Source of the DNA: Monarcha castaneiventris obscurior
Lineage: Eukaryota > Chordata > Aves > Passeriformes > Monarchidae
Reading direction: 5' to 3'
DNA length: 64,000 nt
Assembly: GCA_026261815.1 (NCBI GenBank)
Contig: JAMPIT010000360.1
Coordinates: forward strand, 48,871 to 112,870
Position 1 is the first letter of the stretch, and each line of letters opens with the position of its first letter. Under the pieces are notes generated by a model that ran no database searches, was not told the DNA's origin, and saw only the letters and a list, made by a program, of their open reading frames with translations. Of the stretch, positions 20,396-33,484 are shown piece by piece. The position numbers were made by a program, and so were the translations under genes.

Positions 20396-21528
20396 ACACC
20401 CCCCAGGAGGCCAGGCCGGCCCTCACCCCTAGAGCGGCCGAAATTCATCTGAGGCTGCTGCCCGCCAGGATCAGGTGGCCAAGAGATAAGCAAATTCCAA
20501 ACTCCAGCTGCAAGGCCATGGTGAGATTAACTCTCTTAGTGCTGTAAGATTCCTCCAGACCAGATGAAGCCTGCAGACATCAATCCTCTCCCCGGTCAGA
20601 GGACAGAGAAAGGTGAAGGCGTGTGAAGAAAACACCATAAAGATACCCAAGTCAGTGAGGAAGAAAGAGCTGAGACCCCTGAGAGAGGAGAATGAGGAGA
20701 TGCTTCAATCTTAGAAGCTGAAATTCTGTTGTAAAGCTATGGTGATGGACTATGATATATCACACCCATTGTAATTTCTTGAAAGCATGGGGGGGGGGGT
20801 GGAGCGTTCAAACTGCAACCATGAGCAAAAGTGCTTGTGCTGGAACAAGCAAATGCTGAAGTAGCCGTAACTTGCTGTGAGCAACAGTACTTGTGTTGAA
20901 ATAAGCAAATGTTAAAGTAGCTGTAATTTGATTAAAACCTTGAGCAGAGATCCCACGAAGAAAAGGACCTCTGTTCCTAGAGATTAATCTATCCCAGAGA
21001 TAGTGTTCTTATGCCTCCCAGGCACTTTGATAGGTGAAGAGAACTTTCGTTTCTGAACAACTCATCCTTAAAATGATACCCCCTGAGCTAGAGAAACCCT
21101 CGAAAGCAGTTGTGGGGAAAGCTGCAAGTCGGGGGAAGGGACTTTCACATGCAAGCAGAGAACCATCCCGGGTGGCTGCTTTGCTGTGACATTAAAGCTG
21201 CAAGAGATTGTTTCTTGTGGAGATCTCTCCGTAGTTTGAGCAAGAGAGACTCCTCTCCCTAAGTGAACTGAAAAACAGAAATTATTATATAGGTGGTGAA
21301 CTGACTGTGGTTTCTTTTAAGTTCTCAGTAGAAGGAAGGAGAGGTAAGGGGGAGAGAAGTGTTTGGAAGGTTTAGTCTGACTTTTTCCCCCCCCCCTCTT
21401 TTAAGTCTCTTCATAAACGTGTTTATATTTTTTAAGTTTTGTGCTTGCTTTGCTTTTCCTGCTAATGCTTATCTCACAGACAAGACATCGGGGGGGGTAA
21501 TGCACAATTTGACCTTGAAACCACTACA
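20396..21528 (+). mobile_element. LTR (family ending CCACTACA), plus orientation
   Basis: The 3' end CCACTACA is at 21521-21528. The sequence is the reverse complement of most of 30966-32021 and of 25457-26500, sharing for example the CATTGTAATTTCTTGAAAGCATGG block. The 5' limit is approximate. The flank after the 3' end (CCCCCCAATCCC) is the same as that beside the inverted copy at 30965. Confidence 0.75.
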
Positions 21529-21659
21529 CCCCCCAATCCCGTCCCGCTCCCATCCCGGTCCGGATCCCATTCCCGGAGTCATTGCCATTGTCCATGCCGT
21601 TCCCATATTTCCGGTGCCATTGGCATTCCCTGCCCCGTTCCCATTTTCCATTCCCAGCA

Positions 21660-22165
21660 CCGGCCGCAGCCGCCTCGGGTCCCTGTTTCCTCCCAGTTCC
21701 CTCCCAGTGCTCCCAGTAAGAGCCGTACTGGGAGGGATCGCGCCCCCAATTCCTTCCCGGTGCTGCCATTATCGCTCCCGCTCCTCCCAGTATCGCTCCC
21801 GCTGCTCCCAGTGTCGCTCCCGCTGCTCCCAGTATCGCTCCCAGTGCTCCCAGTATCGCTCCCGCTGCTCCCACTATCGCTCCTGATGCTCCCAGTATCG
21901 CTCCCGGTGCTCCCAGTATCGCTGCCCGTGCCGCGCGGGGCGGGGCCGCTTTGGGAACCCCCCAGGGCACAGCGCTGCTGCTTTGGGGTGTCGGAACCGG
22001 CCCGAGCCGGGGCGGGAGCGGAGGAGCAGCGGGAGGAAGAGGAGGAGCAGGCAAAGGAGCAGGAGGAAGAGGAGCAGCAGCAGCAGAAGCACGCCGTTCC
22101 CCCGGCCGCCCGCTGAGGCCGCAGGTGCCCCGGCTCCGGCAGCATCGCCCCCGCCGCATCCCGAG
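21660..22165 (+). promoter_or_regulatory. Promoter-proximal region, 21-bp minisatellite and exon 1 of ZNF copy 3
   Basis: Same layout as ZNF gene 2: CAGTAAGAGCCGTACTGGGA box, minisatellite (21755-21925), GC box (about 21935), GAGGAGCAG-rich exon 1 ending at 22165 before GTGAGC. Function inferred from the paralog. Confidence 0.6.
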
Positions 22166-22578
22166 GTGAGCGGGGAGGGGGAGCTCGGCCCAAATGCATG
22201 GGGGCTCTCCGGGAGGGTTTTTTGCGGGGCCGGGAAAAATGTTTGGAGCTGGCAGGAGCCCAAAGGCGAGCCGCAAATGCCCCCGGTGGGAGGGGGGCTC
22301 TTGGGGCGATCTCGGTTTTGGGGATCCCCGGCAGAGGCGGGGGGGAAGGCGGGAGCCCCGGAGCGGGGAGAGCGGCGGGGGGCGATCCCGGAGCCGGGGG
22401 ACCCCCGGCAGCCTGGAGGGGTGGGGGAGGCTGGAGATGAGTGGGGTCCGGGCCCCGCCGAGGCTGAAAGGGCCGGCGACTGCTCGAGCTGGGCTCGGGC
22501 AGCGGGAGCATCAAAGCCAAGGCGCTGCGGCCTTGTTTTCCCCCAGAGCAGGATTTCCCATTGCCGAGCCCTGGGCGC

Positions 22579-24011
<1,433 letters not shown>

Positions 24012-24535
24012 GGGAAGCCCTGTGAGTGCCTCAAGTGCGGGAAGAGCTTCGTGCGCTGCTCCACCCCCATCCCCTGTGGGAGGATCGGCGTTGGATGATC
24101 CCCAGTGACCCCCGTTGGTCAGAGCCCTGGAGATCCGTGGTGCCGCTGATCCGTTTTGGGAAGACAGTGGGCTGGGGGGCTCCGCCTCTTTCTGGCTCCT
24201 GGTGGCCTTGATTTTGTTTTCATTTCTCTTTGTCCTTTCCAAACACCCATAGCAGGGGTAAAAATGAAGCCGTTGAACTAAGACGCGGATGGGCACATGG
24301 GGGGATCTTCCAGGGGATGTGGGGGATGCTGGCTTTGAGGGAGTTGAGGGTTCCTGGGAGGGACTTGGGGGTTGCTCGGGGCTTTGGGGAGCCCAGGCCG
24401 AGCGGCTCTGGCTGCGCTGGGAGACCCTGGTGGAGGTTCAGGGGCAGCGGATCCAGGACCCCCTGCCCTGCACCTATCCCCATGTGCCCCGTTCCTGTTC
24501 CCAGTGTCCCCTGTCCCAGATCCCCCTCTCCCCAC
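24012..24535 (+). other. 3' flank of ZNF copy 3
   Basis: Homologous to 1660-2182 in the opposite orientation: fossil half finger, then the region of the lost polyadenylation signal (AAATGAA). Open frames here are shared by chance with the other copy; no gene supported. Confidence 0.6.
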
Positions 24536-25194
24536 AAAATTCGCCCTAAAGTCTCCCCCAAAATCCTTTAAAATTCTCTCCAAAATCCCCACAAAGTTCT
24601 CCCCAAAAAATCCCTAAAATTTCCCCCCAGCAATTCCCCCAATTCCCATTCCCATCCCTATAAAATTCCTGGCCCTTCCCGGACAATTCCGGCTCCTGGG
24701 AATTGATCCCAACCCCCAGCCCGGGGGTTCTGTATCCCAATAAATCATGGCATGAAGGGAAAAAGGTTAAATTCTCAATTAAATCCCCAATTAAATCCCA
24801 AATTAAATCCCAGCAGGGCCTTTTCCCGGCACTGCCCAGAGCTGGCGGGAGCTCGGCCGAGTTTTCCAAAATTCCTCCTCCTCTTCTGACACTTCCCAGC
24901 TCCCATCCTGGTGCCAGCAGCTGGATCTTTGCCCATTCCCGTTTCCAGCAGGATCTGTGCCCATTCCTGGTCTCCAGGTGCCGGATTCGTGCCCCTTCCC
25001 GGTTTCCAGGAGCCGGATCCGTGCCCTGTCCCATTTTCCACGAGCCGGATCCCGCTTCCAACAGCAAATTCCCTTCCCGGGGAGAGCGGGAATACGGCCA
25101 GTGGGGACTTGGCCGAGCCTCCGGATCGAATCCATCCCCTCTGGATCATCCCAAACCCTCTGGGATCATCTCAACCCTCCTGGATCATCCCAAA
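24536..25194. repeat. Short-unit repeats, no gene
   Basis: 24536-24640 are CCCCAAAATTC-type repeats; 24880-25060 hold four ~38-base units (CCCATTCC-GGTTTCCAGGAGCCGGATC type). The remainder is unassigned. Confidence 0.5.
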
Positions 25195-25456
25195 CCCCTT
25201 CCAAGGTGGACTCCAAACCTCATCAAGGGGGATCAAAATCCCATCGAGGTGGGCTCAAAACCTCTCAAGGTGGGATCAAAACCTCCTTGAGATGGGATCA
25301 AAACCTCCTTGAGGTGGGATTAAAACCTCCTCAGGGTGGGATCAGAATCATTTCTGGGTGGGCTCCAAATCCCATCAAGGTTGTCTCAAAACCACTTCAA
25401 GGTGGGATCCAAACTCCTTCCAAGGTGGGATCCAAACCCCTTCCAAGGTGGACTCC
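25195..25456. repeat. AAGGTGGGATCAAAACC minisatellite, left part
   Basis: About 20-base units AAGGTGGGATCAAAACCTCC. It continues after the LTR element at 26864. Confidence 0.85.
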
Positions 25457-26859
25457 TTTAGTGGTTTAAGGGTTAACTTGGGCTGTAGGCCCCCTGATGT
25501 CCTTTCTGTGAGATAAGCATTAAGAGGAAAAACAAAGCAGGAACAAAAACTTAAAGAATATAAACAAGTTTATTCACAGAGTTAAAAGAGGGAAAAGAAA
25601 GTCAGACTAAACCTTCAGAACACCTCTCTCTCCCCCGCCACCACTCCTCCCTCCTACCACCAACGTAAAAGAAAAACACAACCCTTGAGGATTCTAGTCA
25701 GTTCACCACCTATATAATAATTCCTGGTTTTCAGTTCACTTAGGGCCCTGAGGTGTCTCTCTTGGTCAAAACCATGGAAAAAACAATGTCACAGCAAACA
25801 GCCAGCCGGAATGTTCGTCTGCTTGCATATGAAAGTCCCTTCCCTTGACTTCCAGCTTTCCCCACAGCTGCTTCGAGGGTTTCTTTAGCTAAGGGGGTAC
25901 TATTTTTAAGGATAGGCTGTTCAGAAAAAATACTTCTCTTCACTTATCAAAGTGCCTGAAAGGCGTAAGGACACTCTCTGGAAGTATCTTCATCTCTAGG
26001 AACAGAGGTCCTTTTCTGTCGTGGGATCTCTGCTCAAGTTTCTCATTAAATCACAGCTACTTCAGTGTTTGCTTGTTCTAGTACAAGCACTTTTGCTCAC
26101 AGTTGCAGTTTGAACACTGCCCCCCCCACCATGCTTTCAAGAAATTACAATGGGTAGTCTAATATATCATAGTCCATCACCATGGGTTTTTTTCCCAACA
26201 GAATTTCAGCTTCTGGGATTGAAGCATCTCCTCTTTCTCCTCCCTCGAGGTCTCAGGTTTTTCTTACCCACTGACTTGGGCATCTTTATAGTGTTTCCTT
26301 CACAAGCCTTCACCTTTTTCTGTCCGTCTGATCGGGGAGAGGATTGGTCTCTGCAGGCTTCATCTGGTCTCGAAGAATCTTAACAGCACTAAAAGAGTTA
26401 ATCTCACCCGGGCCTTTCAGATGGAGTTTGGAATTCGCTTATCTCTTGGCCACGTGATCCTGCCGGACGGCAGTCTCAGGGGAATTTCGGCCGCTCTAGG
26501 AGTGAGGTGAGGGCTGGCCTGGCCTCTGTTTGGGGGGGGGGTGTGGGCGGGAGACGTCTGGCGAGCTGAAGTGACTGCGATCTCAGCCAAGCCACCCCCC
26601 GGCCGACCCAGGCCCGGCTCCCCTCCTCCAAGTTACCTGTTCGGCCACCGGAAGGAAGAGACGACTTCCCGGGCTCTGCTCCTTCTTAAAATGTGGCTCA
26701 CAGAGGCGTGTCAAGCTCTCTAAGTGGTTTAAAAAAGTTGCCAATATTCAACCTAGCCAGTTGATTGGTTCTGTTGGGTCTAGAGGAAGCTGTAAGCACC
26801 TCTTTGCAAAGAATCACTTCCTGGCAGATACAGCCTTTTCCAACTACAATTCCCAGACA
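25457..26859 (-). mobile_element. LTR element splitting the minisatellite, 4-bp target duplication
   Basis: Starts TTTAGTGG (TGTAGTGG in relatives), ends CCCAGACA and is flanked by CTCC (25453-25456, 26860-26863). Rejoining gives GTGGACTCCAAACC, a normal repeat unit. It is related to 30966-32021 and 20396-21528 but keeps a longer 5' part. Minus orientation (reverse-strand AATAAA near 25565). Confidence 0.75.
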
Positions 26860-26863
26860 CTCC

Positions 26864-27735
26864 AAACCACGACAAGGTGGGATCAAAACCTCTTCAAGAA
26901 GAGCTTAAATTCCCTCCAAGCTCGGATCCAAATACTCTCCTAAAGTGGACTCCAAACCTCATCGAGGTGGGATCCAAATCCCATCGAGGTGGGATCAAAA
27001 CCACTTCAAAGTGGTCTCCAAAGCTCCTCGAGGTGGGATCCAAATCCCATCGAGGTGGGATCAAAACCACTTCAAAGTGGTCTCCAAAGCTCCTCGAGGT
27101 GGGATCCAAATCCCATCAAGGTGGGATCAAAACCTCTTCAAGAAGAGCTTAAATTGCCTCCAAGGTGGGATCAAAACCCCGTCAAGATGGGATCCAAATG
27201 CCCATTTGAGATGGGTTCAAGACCCCCTCAAGGTGGACTCCAAATACCCTCAAGGTGGGATCAAAACCCCATCAATGTGGGATCCAAATCCCATCAAGTT
27301 GGGTTCCAAATCTCCCTTTGACATGGGATCAAAATCCCATCAAGGTGGGATCAAAACCACTTCAAGGTGGGCTCCAAATCCCCCTTTGAGATGGGATCAA
27401 AACCTCCCTGAGCCTGGGCTCCAAAATGCATCGAGGTGGGATCCAAACCTCATCGAGGTGGGATCCAAATCCCATCAAGTTGGGTTCCAAATCTCCCTTT
27501 GAGATAGGATCAAAACCCAATCGAGGTGGGATCAAAACCACTTTAAGGTGGGCTCCAGATCCCCCTTTGAGATGAGATCAAAACCTCCCTGAGGATGAGC
27601 TCCCACACGCATCGAGGTGGGATCAAACCCCCTCAAGGTGCGCTCCAAACCTCCTCAAGGTGGGCTCCAAATCCCATAAAGGCTGGGCTCAAAATCCCTT
27701 TGAGATGGGCTCCAAACCCTTCCAAATCGGGATAA
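26864..27735. repeat. AAGGTGGGATCAAAACC minisatellite, right part
   Basis: Same unit as 25195-25456, with a clear higher-order duplication (26955-27030 and 27025-27100 nearly identical). No gene. Confidence 0.85.
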
Positions 27736-27876
27736 AACCCCCTCGCCCCAAAAGCCCCCATGGAGCCACATCCGGGTGCCAAATCCATGGATTTTTCAGG
27801 GCACAGCAGCCAAAAATCGCCGGGATTGCACCCAAATCCTCTCGGATCCGGGATATGTTTAGGGAAATTTTTGGGG

Positions 27877-27941
27877 TGGCCCTCGCCCGGCTGTCGGCCC
27901 TGGGTGTCATCGTGTCCGTCATCCAGGATCCGAAACGCGAT
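27877..27941 (-). pseudogene. Second olfactomedin exon fragment
   Basis: Minus strand encodes RFGSWMTDTMTPRADSR. It is the paralog of 15483-15602 but truncated at both ends; at the upstream end it runs straight into the GGAATTTGGGGGAAAATC minisatellite. Confidence 0.7.
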
Positions 27942-28365
27942 CAGGAATTTGGGGGAAAATCGGGAATTTGCCATCATGGCAGGGTCAGGGGTTTGGGGTC
28001 ACCTTTGTGGCAGGGAAGCCCAGGGAGAGTCCTGGGAATGGGGAAGGGGGAATGGGATTGGGAATGGGATTTGGGATAAGAAATGGGATTTTGGGGTTTT
28101 TTGGGGGGGACATTTGGGGACCCCCCCTCACCTTCCCACCATGGGGACATTTGAGGACCCCCCCCTCACCCTCCCACCCTGGGGATATTTGGGGACCCCT
28201 CCCTCACCCTCCCACCCTGCGGACATCTGGGGACAATCCCGGGGTGTCCCCTCCTGCCCTGGGGACCTTCGGGGACCCCCCCTCACCCTCCTGCCTTGGG
28301 ACATTTGGGGACAGTCCCGGGGTGTCCCTTCCCCACTTGGGGACACTTGAGGGACCCCCCCTCAC
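27942..28365 (-). repeat. Minisatellite block next to RDH8-like exon 1 copy 2
   Basis: Copy of 15640-15950 with more units of the CCCTCACCTTCCCACCATGGGGACATTTG type (28105-28365). Confidence 0.8.
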
Positions 28366-28471
28366 CCAGGTAGCGGCGCCGGGGGTCCCGCGCGAGCCGC
28401 ACGGCCATGGCCAGGCCGATGCCCGAGGAGCAGCCGGTGACAAGGACCGCGCGTGCCGGGGGGGCGGCCAT
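28366..28471 (-). pseudogene. Duplicate RDH8-like exon 1
   Basis: Intact copy (MAAPPARAVLVTGCSSGIG) with start codon and donor, 106 bases like the first. The nearest exon 2 is 15 kb away, beyond another copy of exon 1, so it is an orphan unless used as an alternative first exon. Confidence 0.75.
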
Positions 28472-29084
28472 GGCTGTCACCCCCCCGAGCAAAGGCTCTT
28501 AATGGGATCAGCGCTCACGTGGCACCGGGACCGGGATTAGGATCGGGGTCGGGGTCTGGGCCAGCCCCTCCCGGCATCGGGATCAGGGTCGGGATCGGGA
28601 TTAGGATCGGGGACGGGATCGGGGTCAGCCACTCCCGGCACTGGCACTGGGTCGGGATCGGGGTCGGCATAGGGGTTGGGATCAGGATCGAGATCGGGGT
28701 CGGGACTGGGACCGGGTCGGGATTGGGATTAGGATCGGGGTCGGGGTCAGCCACCCCCGGAATCGGGACTGGGAGCGGGATTCGGGTTCAGAGTCAGGAT
28801 CGGGACCGGAATAAGGACCGGGGTCAGCCGCCCCCGGGATGGGGGGAGATCTGGGGACATTTTTTGGGATACCACGAAGTGTGGGGAGAACTCAGGGGGG
28901 CGGGCCCCTCTCCTGGGGATCCTAAATCCGTCCCCTCCCCACCCCAGGGGACTCTCCTGGGGACGCCAAAACTTCCCCTCCCCGAGAGGCCAGGGCAAGC
29001 TCCGAGCTCCGGGATCGGACACCGGACATCTCTCGGACCGGGCTCCGAGCTCCGGGACCAGACATCAGACACCAACTCCAACAA
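28472..29084. repeat. GATCGGG minisatellite and spacer (copy 2)
   Basis: 28510-28815 consists of GGGATCGGGGTCGGGATTAGGATC units, expanded relative to 16096-16290. Then unique GC-rich spacer as at 16300-16540. Confidence 0.75.
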
Positions 29085-29577
29085 ATGCGGTCCGGCCATT
29101 TTATTTACATAACCCCGCCCACCAGAACAGCAAACCTGCGTGCAATTCCTACCTATTTTCCATAACCACGCCCATCAATCACCGCGCGCAATCACTCCTG
29201 GATATGCATAACCCCGCCCTCCCATTGGCCATTCCCAAGACCGGCCGCAGCCACCTCGGGTCTCCATTTCCTGCCAGTTCCCTCCCAGTGTTCCCAGTAA
29301 GAGCCGTACTGGGAGGGATCGCGCTCCCAATTCCTTCCCGCTGCTCCCAGTATCGCTCCCGCTGCTCCCAGTGTCACTCCCGGTGCTCCCAGTATCGCTC
29401 CCAGTGCTCCCAGTATCGCTCCCGGTGCTCCCAGTATCGCTCCTGCTGCTCCCAGTATCGCTCCCACTGCTCCCAGTATTGCTCTCAGTGCTCCCAGTGT
29501 CGTTCCTGGTGCCGCGCGGGGCGGGGCCGCTCTGGGAACCCCCCAGGGCACAGCGCGGCTGCTTTGGGGTGTCGGAA
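29085..29577 (+). promoter_or_regulatory. Duplicate ZNF promoter block, truncated in exon 1
   Basis: Contains TATTTACATAACCCCGCCC, a CCAAT-type ATCAATCA, ATATGCATAACCCCGCCC, the 21-bp minisatellite (29335-29505) and the GC box. It stops abruptly at GTGTCGGAACC where exon 1 should continue, joined to an LTR fragment. Confidence 0.65.
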
Positions 29578-29676
29578 CCACAGCCATCGCAATAAACCTC
29601 GTGCTCTAAGACTTGACTTCAGAGATCTCTCGTCTCCGTCCGTCCCGACCGTCCTAAATGAAACAAACCCTACAGA
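29578..29676 (+). mobile_element. LTR 3' fragment at a rearrangement junction
   Basis: Holds AATAAACCTCGTGCTC and the end of the LTR family found complete at 851-1530 (reverse complement). One side is a ZNF promoter on the plus strand, the other a ZNF exon B on the minus strand. Confidence 0.75.
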
Positions 29677-30560
29677 CTCCCACCGGGTTCTGCCACGGGA
29701 ATTTGTCCTCCCTGGGCTCCGTGCTCAGCTCCTTGTCTGGGGCAGGAAGGACAAGGAGAGGATGCCATTTGCCTCCGTGCCGCAGCCAAGGGCAAGGAGA
29801 TCCCCCCAGTCCGGCCCCGGCAGGACGGCGTCGGCAGCAGGCTTGTCCTGCAGCCGGGGGCGATGCTGGGCTGGGACACGGAGCACGACACAGGGGAAAG
29901 GGCCGCTGACTTCCTGCTCACCTGCCTGCGGCTCCCGGGCCATCTTCCTCTTCCTCGCGGCCTCCTCCTCCTCCTCCTCCATGCGCCCAGGGCTCGGCAA
30001 TGGGAAATCCTGCTCTGGGGGAAAACAAGGCCACAGTGCCTTGGCTTTGATGCTCCCGCTGCCCGAGCCCAGCTCGAGCAGTCGCCGGCCCTTTCAGCCT
30101 CGGCAGGGCCCGGACCCCGCTCATCTCCAGCCTCCCCCACCCCTCCAGGCTGCCAGGGGGTCGCCCCCGGCCGCTCTCCCCGCTCCGGGGCTCCCGCCTT
30201 CCCCCCTGGCTCTCCCAGGGATCCCCAAAACCGAGATCGCCCCAAGAGCCCCCCTCCCGCCGGGGGCATTTGCGGCTCGCCTTTGGGCTCCTGCCAGCTC
30301 CAAACATCGCCAGCCCCACTAAAATCCCTCCCGGAGAGCCCCCATGCATTTGGGCCGAGCTCCCCCTCCCCGCTCACCTCGGGATGCGGCGGGGGCGATG
30401 CTGCCGGAGCCGGGGCACCTGCGGCCTCAGCGGGCGGCCGGGGGAACGGCGTGCTTCTGCTGCTGCTCCTCCTCTTCCTCCTGCTCCTTTGCCTGCTCCT
30501 CCTCTTCCTCCCGCTGCTCCTCCGCTCCCGCCCCGGCCCGGGCAGGTTCCGACACCCCAA
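29677..30560 (-). pseudogene. Truncated ZNF copy 4 (exon 1, exon A, start of exon B)
   Basis: Minus strand: exon 1 with donor at 30378, exon A 30014-29922 with ATG at 29982 ([20 protein letters not shown]), exon B from 29736 to 29677, where it stops after [19 protein letters not shown] at the LTR fragment. All finger coding is absent. Upstream lie GC box and minisatellite (30620-30740) as in other copies. Confidence 0.8.
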
Positions 30561-30965
30561 AGCAGCCGCGCTGTGCCCTGGGGGGTTCCCAAAGCGGCCC
30601 CGCCCCGCGCGGCACCGGCAGCGATACTGGGAGCAATACTGGGAGCAGCGGGAGCGATACCGGGAGCTGTGGGAGCGATACTGGGAGCGATACTGGGAGC
30701 AATACTGGGAGCGCCAGGAGCGACACTGGGAGTACCGGGAAGGAATTGGGAGCGTCTTCCTCCCAGTACGGCTCTTTCTGGGGGCAGTGGGAGGGAACTG
30801 GGAGGAAACGGGGGCCCGAGGCAGTTTCAGCTGGTTCTGGGAATGGAAAATGGGAACGGGGCAGGGAATGCCAATGGCACCAGGAATATGGGAACGGCAC
30901 GGACAATGGCAATGACACCGGTAATGGGATCTGGACCGGGATGGGAGCGGGATGGGATTGGGGGG
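30561..30965 (-). promoter_or_regulatory. Promoter-side region of ZNF copy 4
   Basis: 21-bp minisatellite, CAGTACGGCTC box, and GGGAATGG-rich flank. Contains the uninterrupted version of the site occupied by the LTR at 851-1530. Confidence 0.6.
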
Positions 30966-32021
30966 TGTAGTGGTTTCAAGGTGAAATTGCGCATTACTCA
31001 CCCCGATGTCTTGTCTGTGATATAAGCATTAGGAGGAAAAGCAAAGCAAGCACAAAACTTAAAGAATATGAACACGTTTATTAACAGACTTAAAAGGGGG
31101 GGGGGGAAAAGTCAGACTAAACCTTCCTAACACCTCTCTCCCTGTCACCTCTCCTTCCTTCTACTGACAACTTAAAAAAAACCACAGTCAGTTCACCACC
31201 TCTATAATAATTTCTGTTTTTCAGTTCACATAGGGAGAGGAGTCTCTCTTGCTCAAACTACAGAGAGATCTCCACAAGAAACAATCTCTTGCAGCTTTAA
31301 TGTCACAGCAAAGCAGCCACCCGGGATGGTTCTCTGCTTGCATGTGAAAGTCCCTTCCCCCGACTTGCAGCTTTCCCCACAACTGCTTTCGAGGGTTTCT
31401 TTAGCTAATGGGGTATCATTTTAAGGATGAGCTGTTCAGAAACAAAAGTTCTCTTCACTTATCAAAGTGCCTGAGAGGCATAAGAACACTATCTCTGGGA
31501 TAGATTAATCTCTAGGAACAGAGGTCCTTTTCTTCGTGGGATCTCTGCTCAAGTTTCTCATCAAATTACAGCTACTTTAAAATTTGCTTTTTTCAACACA
31601 GGTACTGTTGCTCACAGCAAGTTATGGCTACTTCAGCGTTTGCTTGTTCTAGCCCAAGTACTTTTGCTCATGGTTGCAGTTTGAACGCTCCACCCCCCCC
31701 CACCATGCTTTCAAGAAATTGCAATGGGTCTGATATATCACAGTCCATCACCATAGCTTTACAACAGAATTTCAGCTTCTGGGATTGAAGCATCTCCTCT
31801 TTCTCCTCCCTCGAGGTCTCAGGTTTTTCTTACCCACTGACTTGGGCATCTTTATAATGTTTTCTTCATGCGCCTTCACCATTCTCTGTCCTCTGACCGG
31901 AGAGAGGATTGATGTCTGCAGGCTTCATCTGTTCTGGAGGAATCTTACAGCACTAAGAGAGTTAATCTCACCAGGGCCTTGCAGCTGGAGTTTGGAATTT
32001 GCTTATCTCTTGACCACGACA
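30966..32021 (-). mobile_element. LTR, minus orientation (TGTCGTGG...CCACTACA)
   Basis: On the plus strand it runs from TGTAGTGG (30966) to CCACGACA (32021), 1056 bases. AATAAA on the minus strand near 31080. It lies directly downstream of the gag relic on the same strand. Its low-coordinate flank is shared with the LTR ending at 21528. Confidence 0.8.
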
Positions 32022-32550
32022 AACCTATTCAAAAAATCACTAGGAGATTCATTATAACCTTGCTTCACTTCGTAAAGCTTTTCCCAGTTAAGAGCTTTAG
32101 GGACACCATGCTTTAACCTATATACTGTGAGATCTTGATACTGTTTTAATCTTTGCATTTGTGCTGGCACATTTGGGTCCCACCCTGGATCATCTGTTGG
32201 AAAAATTTCTGTGACTGTACCTTGTAGCGTCCCGTTAGCTATGCCTGATTCCAGTGAGTCTGTAATAGCTTTATTTACCATCTGTCTTTCAGTAGGATCA
32301 AGCAATGTCTCTATCATAGCTGCCAAATCACTCCAGTCAGGGTTCTGTGTTTTAACTGCTCTTTGTACTAAAGCAGCCACTTTGTCTGGATTTTCTTTCT
32401 ATTTTCCCACTGTACTCGCCCTTGATTACCCCCTAGCCTGCCTGAGAGGGGCTTGTAAAACTGGCTCCTTTTTCGATCCGGTCCGTTTAGCAATTGGGCT
32501 CCGTTCCCTTACAGCTTTTCTCGCTCCCTTTCCCCTCTTTCGCCTGCTTA
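32022..32550 (-). pseudogene. Retroviral gag relic (capsid region)
   Basis: The minus-strand frame 32380-32022 encodes a capsid-like segment with the NESPSDFLNRF motif typical of gammaretrovirus-like gag, then fuses into the LTR where it stops. The upstream part (32426-32550) is Arg/Pro-rich and in another frame. Pol and env are missing. Confidence 0.7.
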
Positions 32551-32811
32551 AAGCAGCTCTCTCAGCTTCCTCCTCAGAGGAGCTGCCTGAGTGAGAGCTG
32601 TCTGGTTCCGAGGAGTGGGCTGTGTCGGGGTTGCCCCGGCCCATCCTGGTACCGGGTGTCCCTGACAGGGACCGGCTCTGCCGCGGGGGCCGGGCAGCGC
32701 CCCTGGGCCTGTGCGCTTCGATGGCATCATCTCCTGAGCCAGCCACGTTGCCATGGAGACTGCGAGGCCTGGGAGAGGGTGATAGATGCTATAATATTGG
32801 CTTTCTGCAAA
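32551..32811 (-). other. Unassigned gag-proximal sequence
   Basis: GC-rich, possibly the matrix or linker part of the same gag on the minus strand. I cannot assign it. Confidence 0.3.
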
Positions 32812-33314
32812 TGTTAAAATAAGTAATGTTAAAAGTAGTGGCTTTGTCACAAATAAATGTGATATATATATATTAGCTTTATTACAAAATAGGTGCTACT
32901 TAAGGTAGCTTGGCTGTGAAGATGTGTTTTTAATACTTTTTTTTATTCAACCAAAAACTTAGAAATAGCTATGCTTATGAACTATTTGCTTGGACTCCAG
33001 CTATGGCATATCAACAGCAATGGCATATCACCAGCAAATAAGATAATATTCGTCGCCAAGAAACTTACCCCCACAGCAATCTGCTGATTTTGGGAACAGG
33101 AGAACTGTTCCTGGAAAGGGTGTTGAATATGTATAATTTTTTATGAATATGTAATGTCCATGTGTATGTAAAGGGAGTCCCCAGGATAGGAGGTGTGCTC
33201 TTGGCAGAGCACCAAAGCACCCAGGGCTGTGACTTTTGCTTTATTATCTTTGTCCCTTATTGTCCTTTATTAAACTTTTCAATCCTAACAGGAGAGTGAA
33301 CCTCGTTTTTCACA
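32812..33314 (+). mobile_element. LTR-like sequence
   Basis: AT-rich, from TGTTAAAATAAG to TTTTTCACA, with ATTAAA/TTTATT sites near 33270. It resembles a plus-oriented LTR, but no target duplication is visible. The ends are tentative. Confidence 0.4.
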
Positions 33315-33484
33315 GAGAGGGAGGAACGCCATCCCTCCTGTGGGAGGTCCCCTCCCTGCCCTCCTGGTGGAAAGCCCTGTGTCCCGGTTCTACCTCGAAG
33401 GGCAGTGCCGTGGGCTGCACATGCTTGCTGTGCCCCCACCTCAGTTCCTCCCTGCTTTTCGGTGGCCTTTCCAGAGCCTGAGGA
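33315..33484. other. Unassigned unique sequence
   Basis: Open on both strands but without a recognisable domain; borders the great minisatellite. Confidence 0.3.

Noticed and set aside
33315..33484. Possible exon (open on both strands)
   Set aside because: No recognisable domain and no convincing splice sites.
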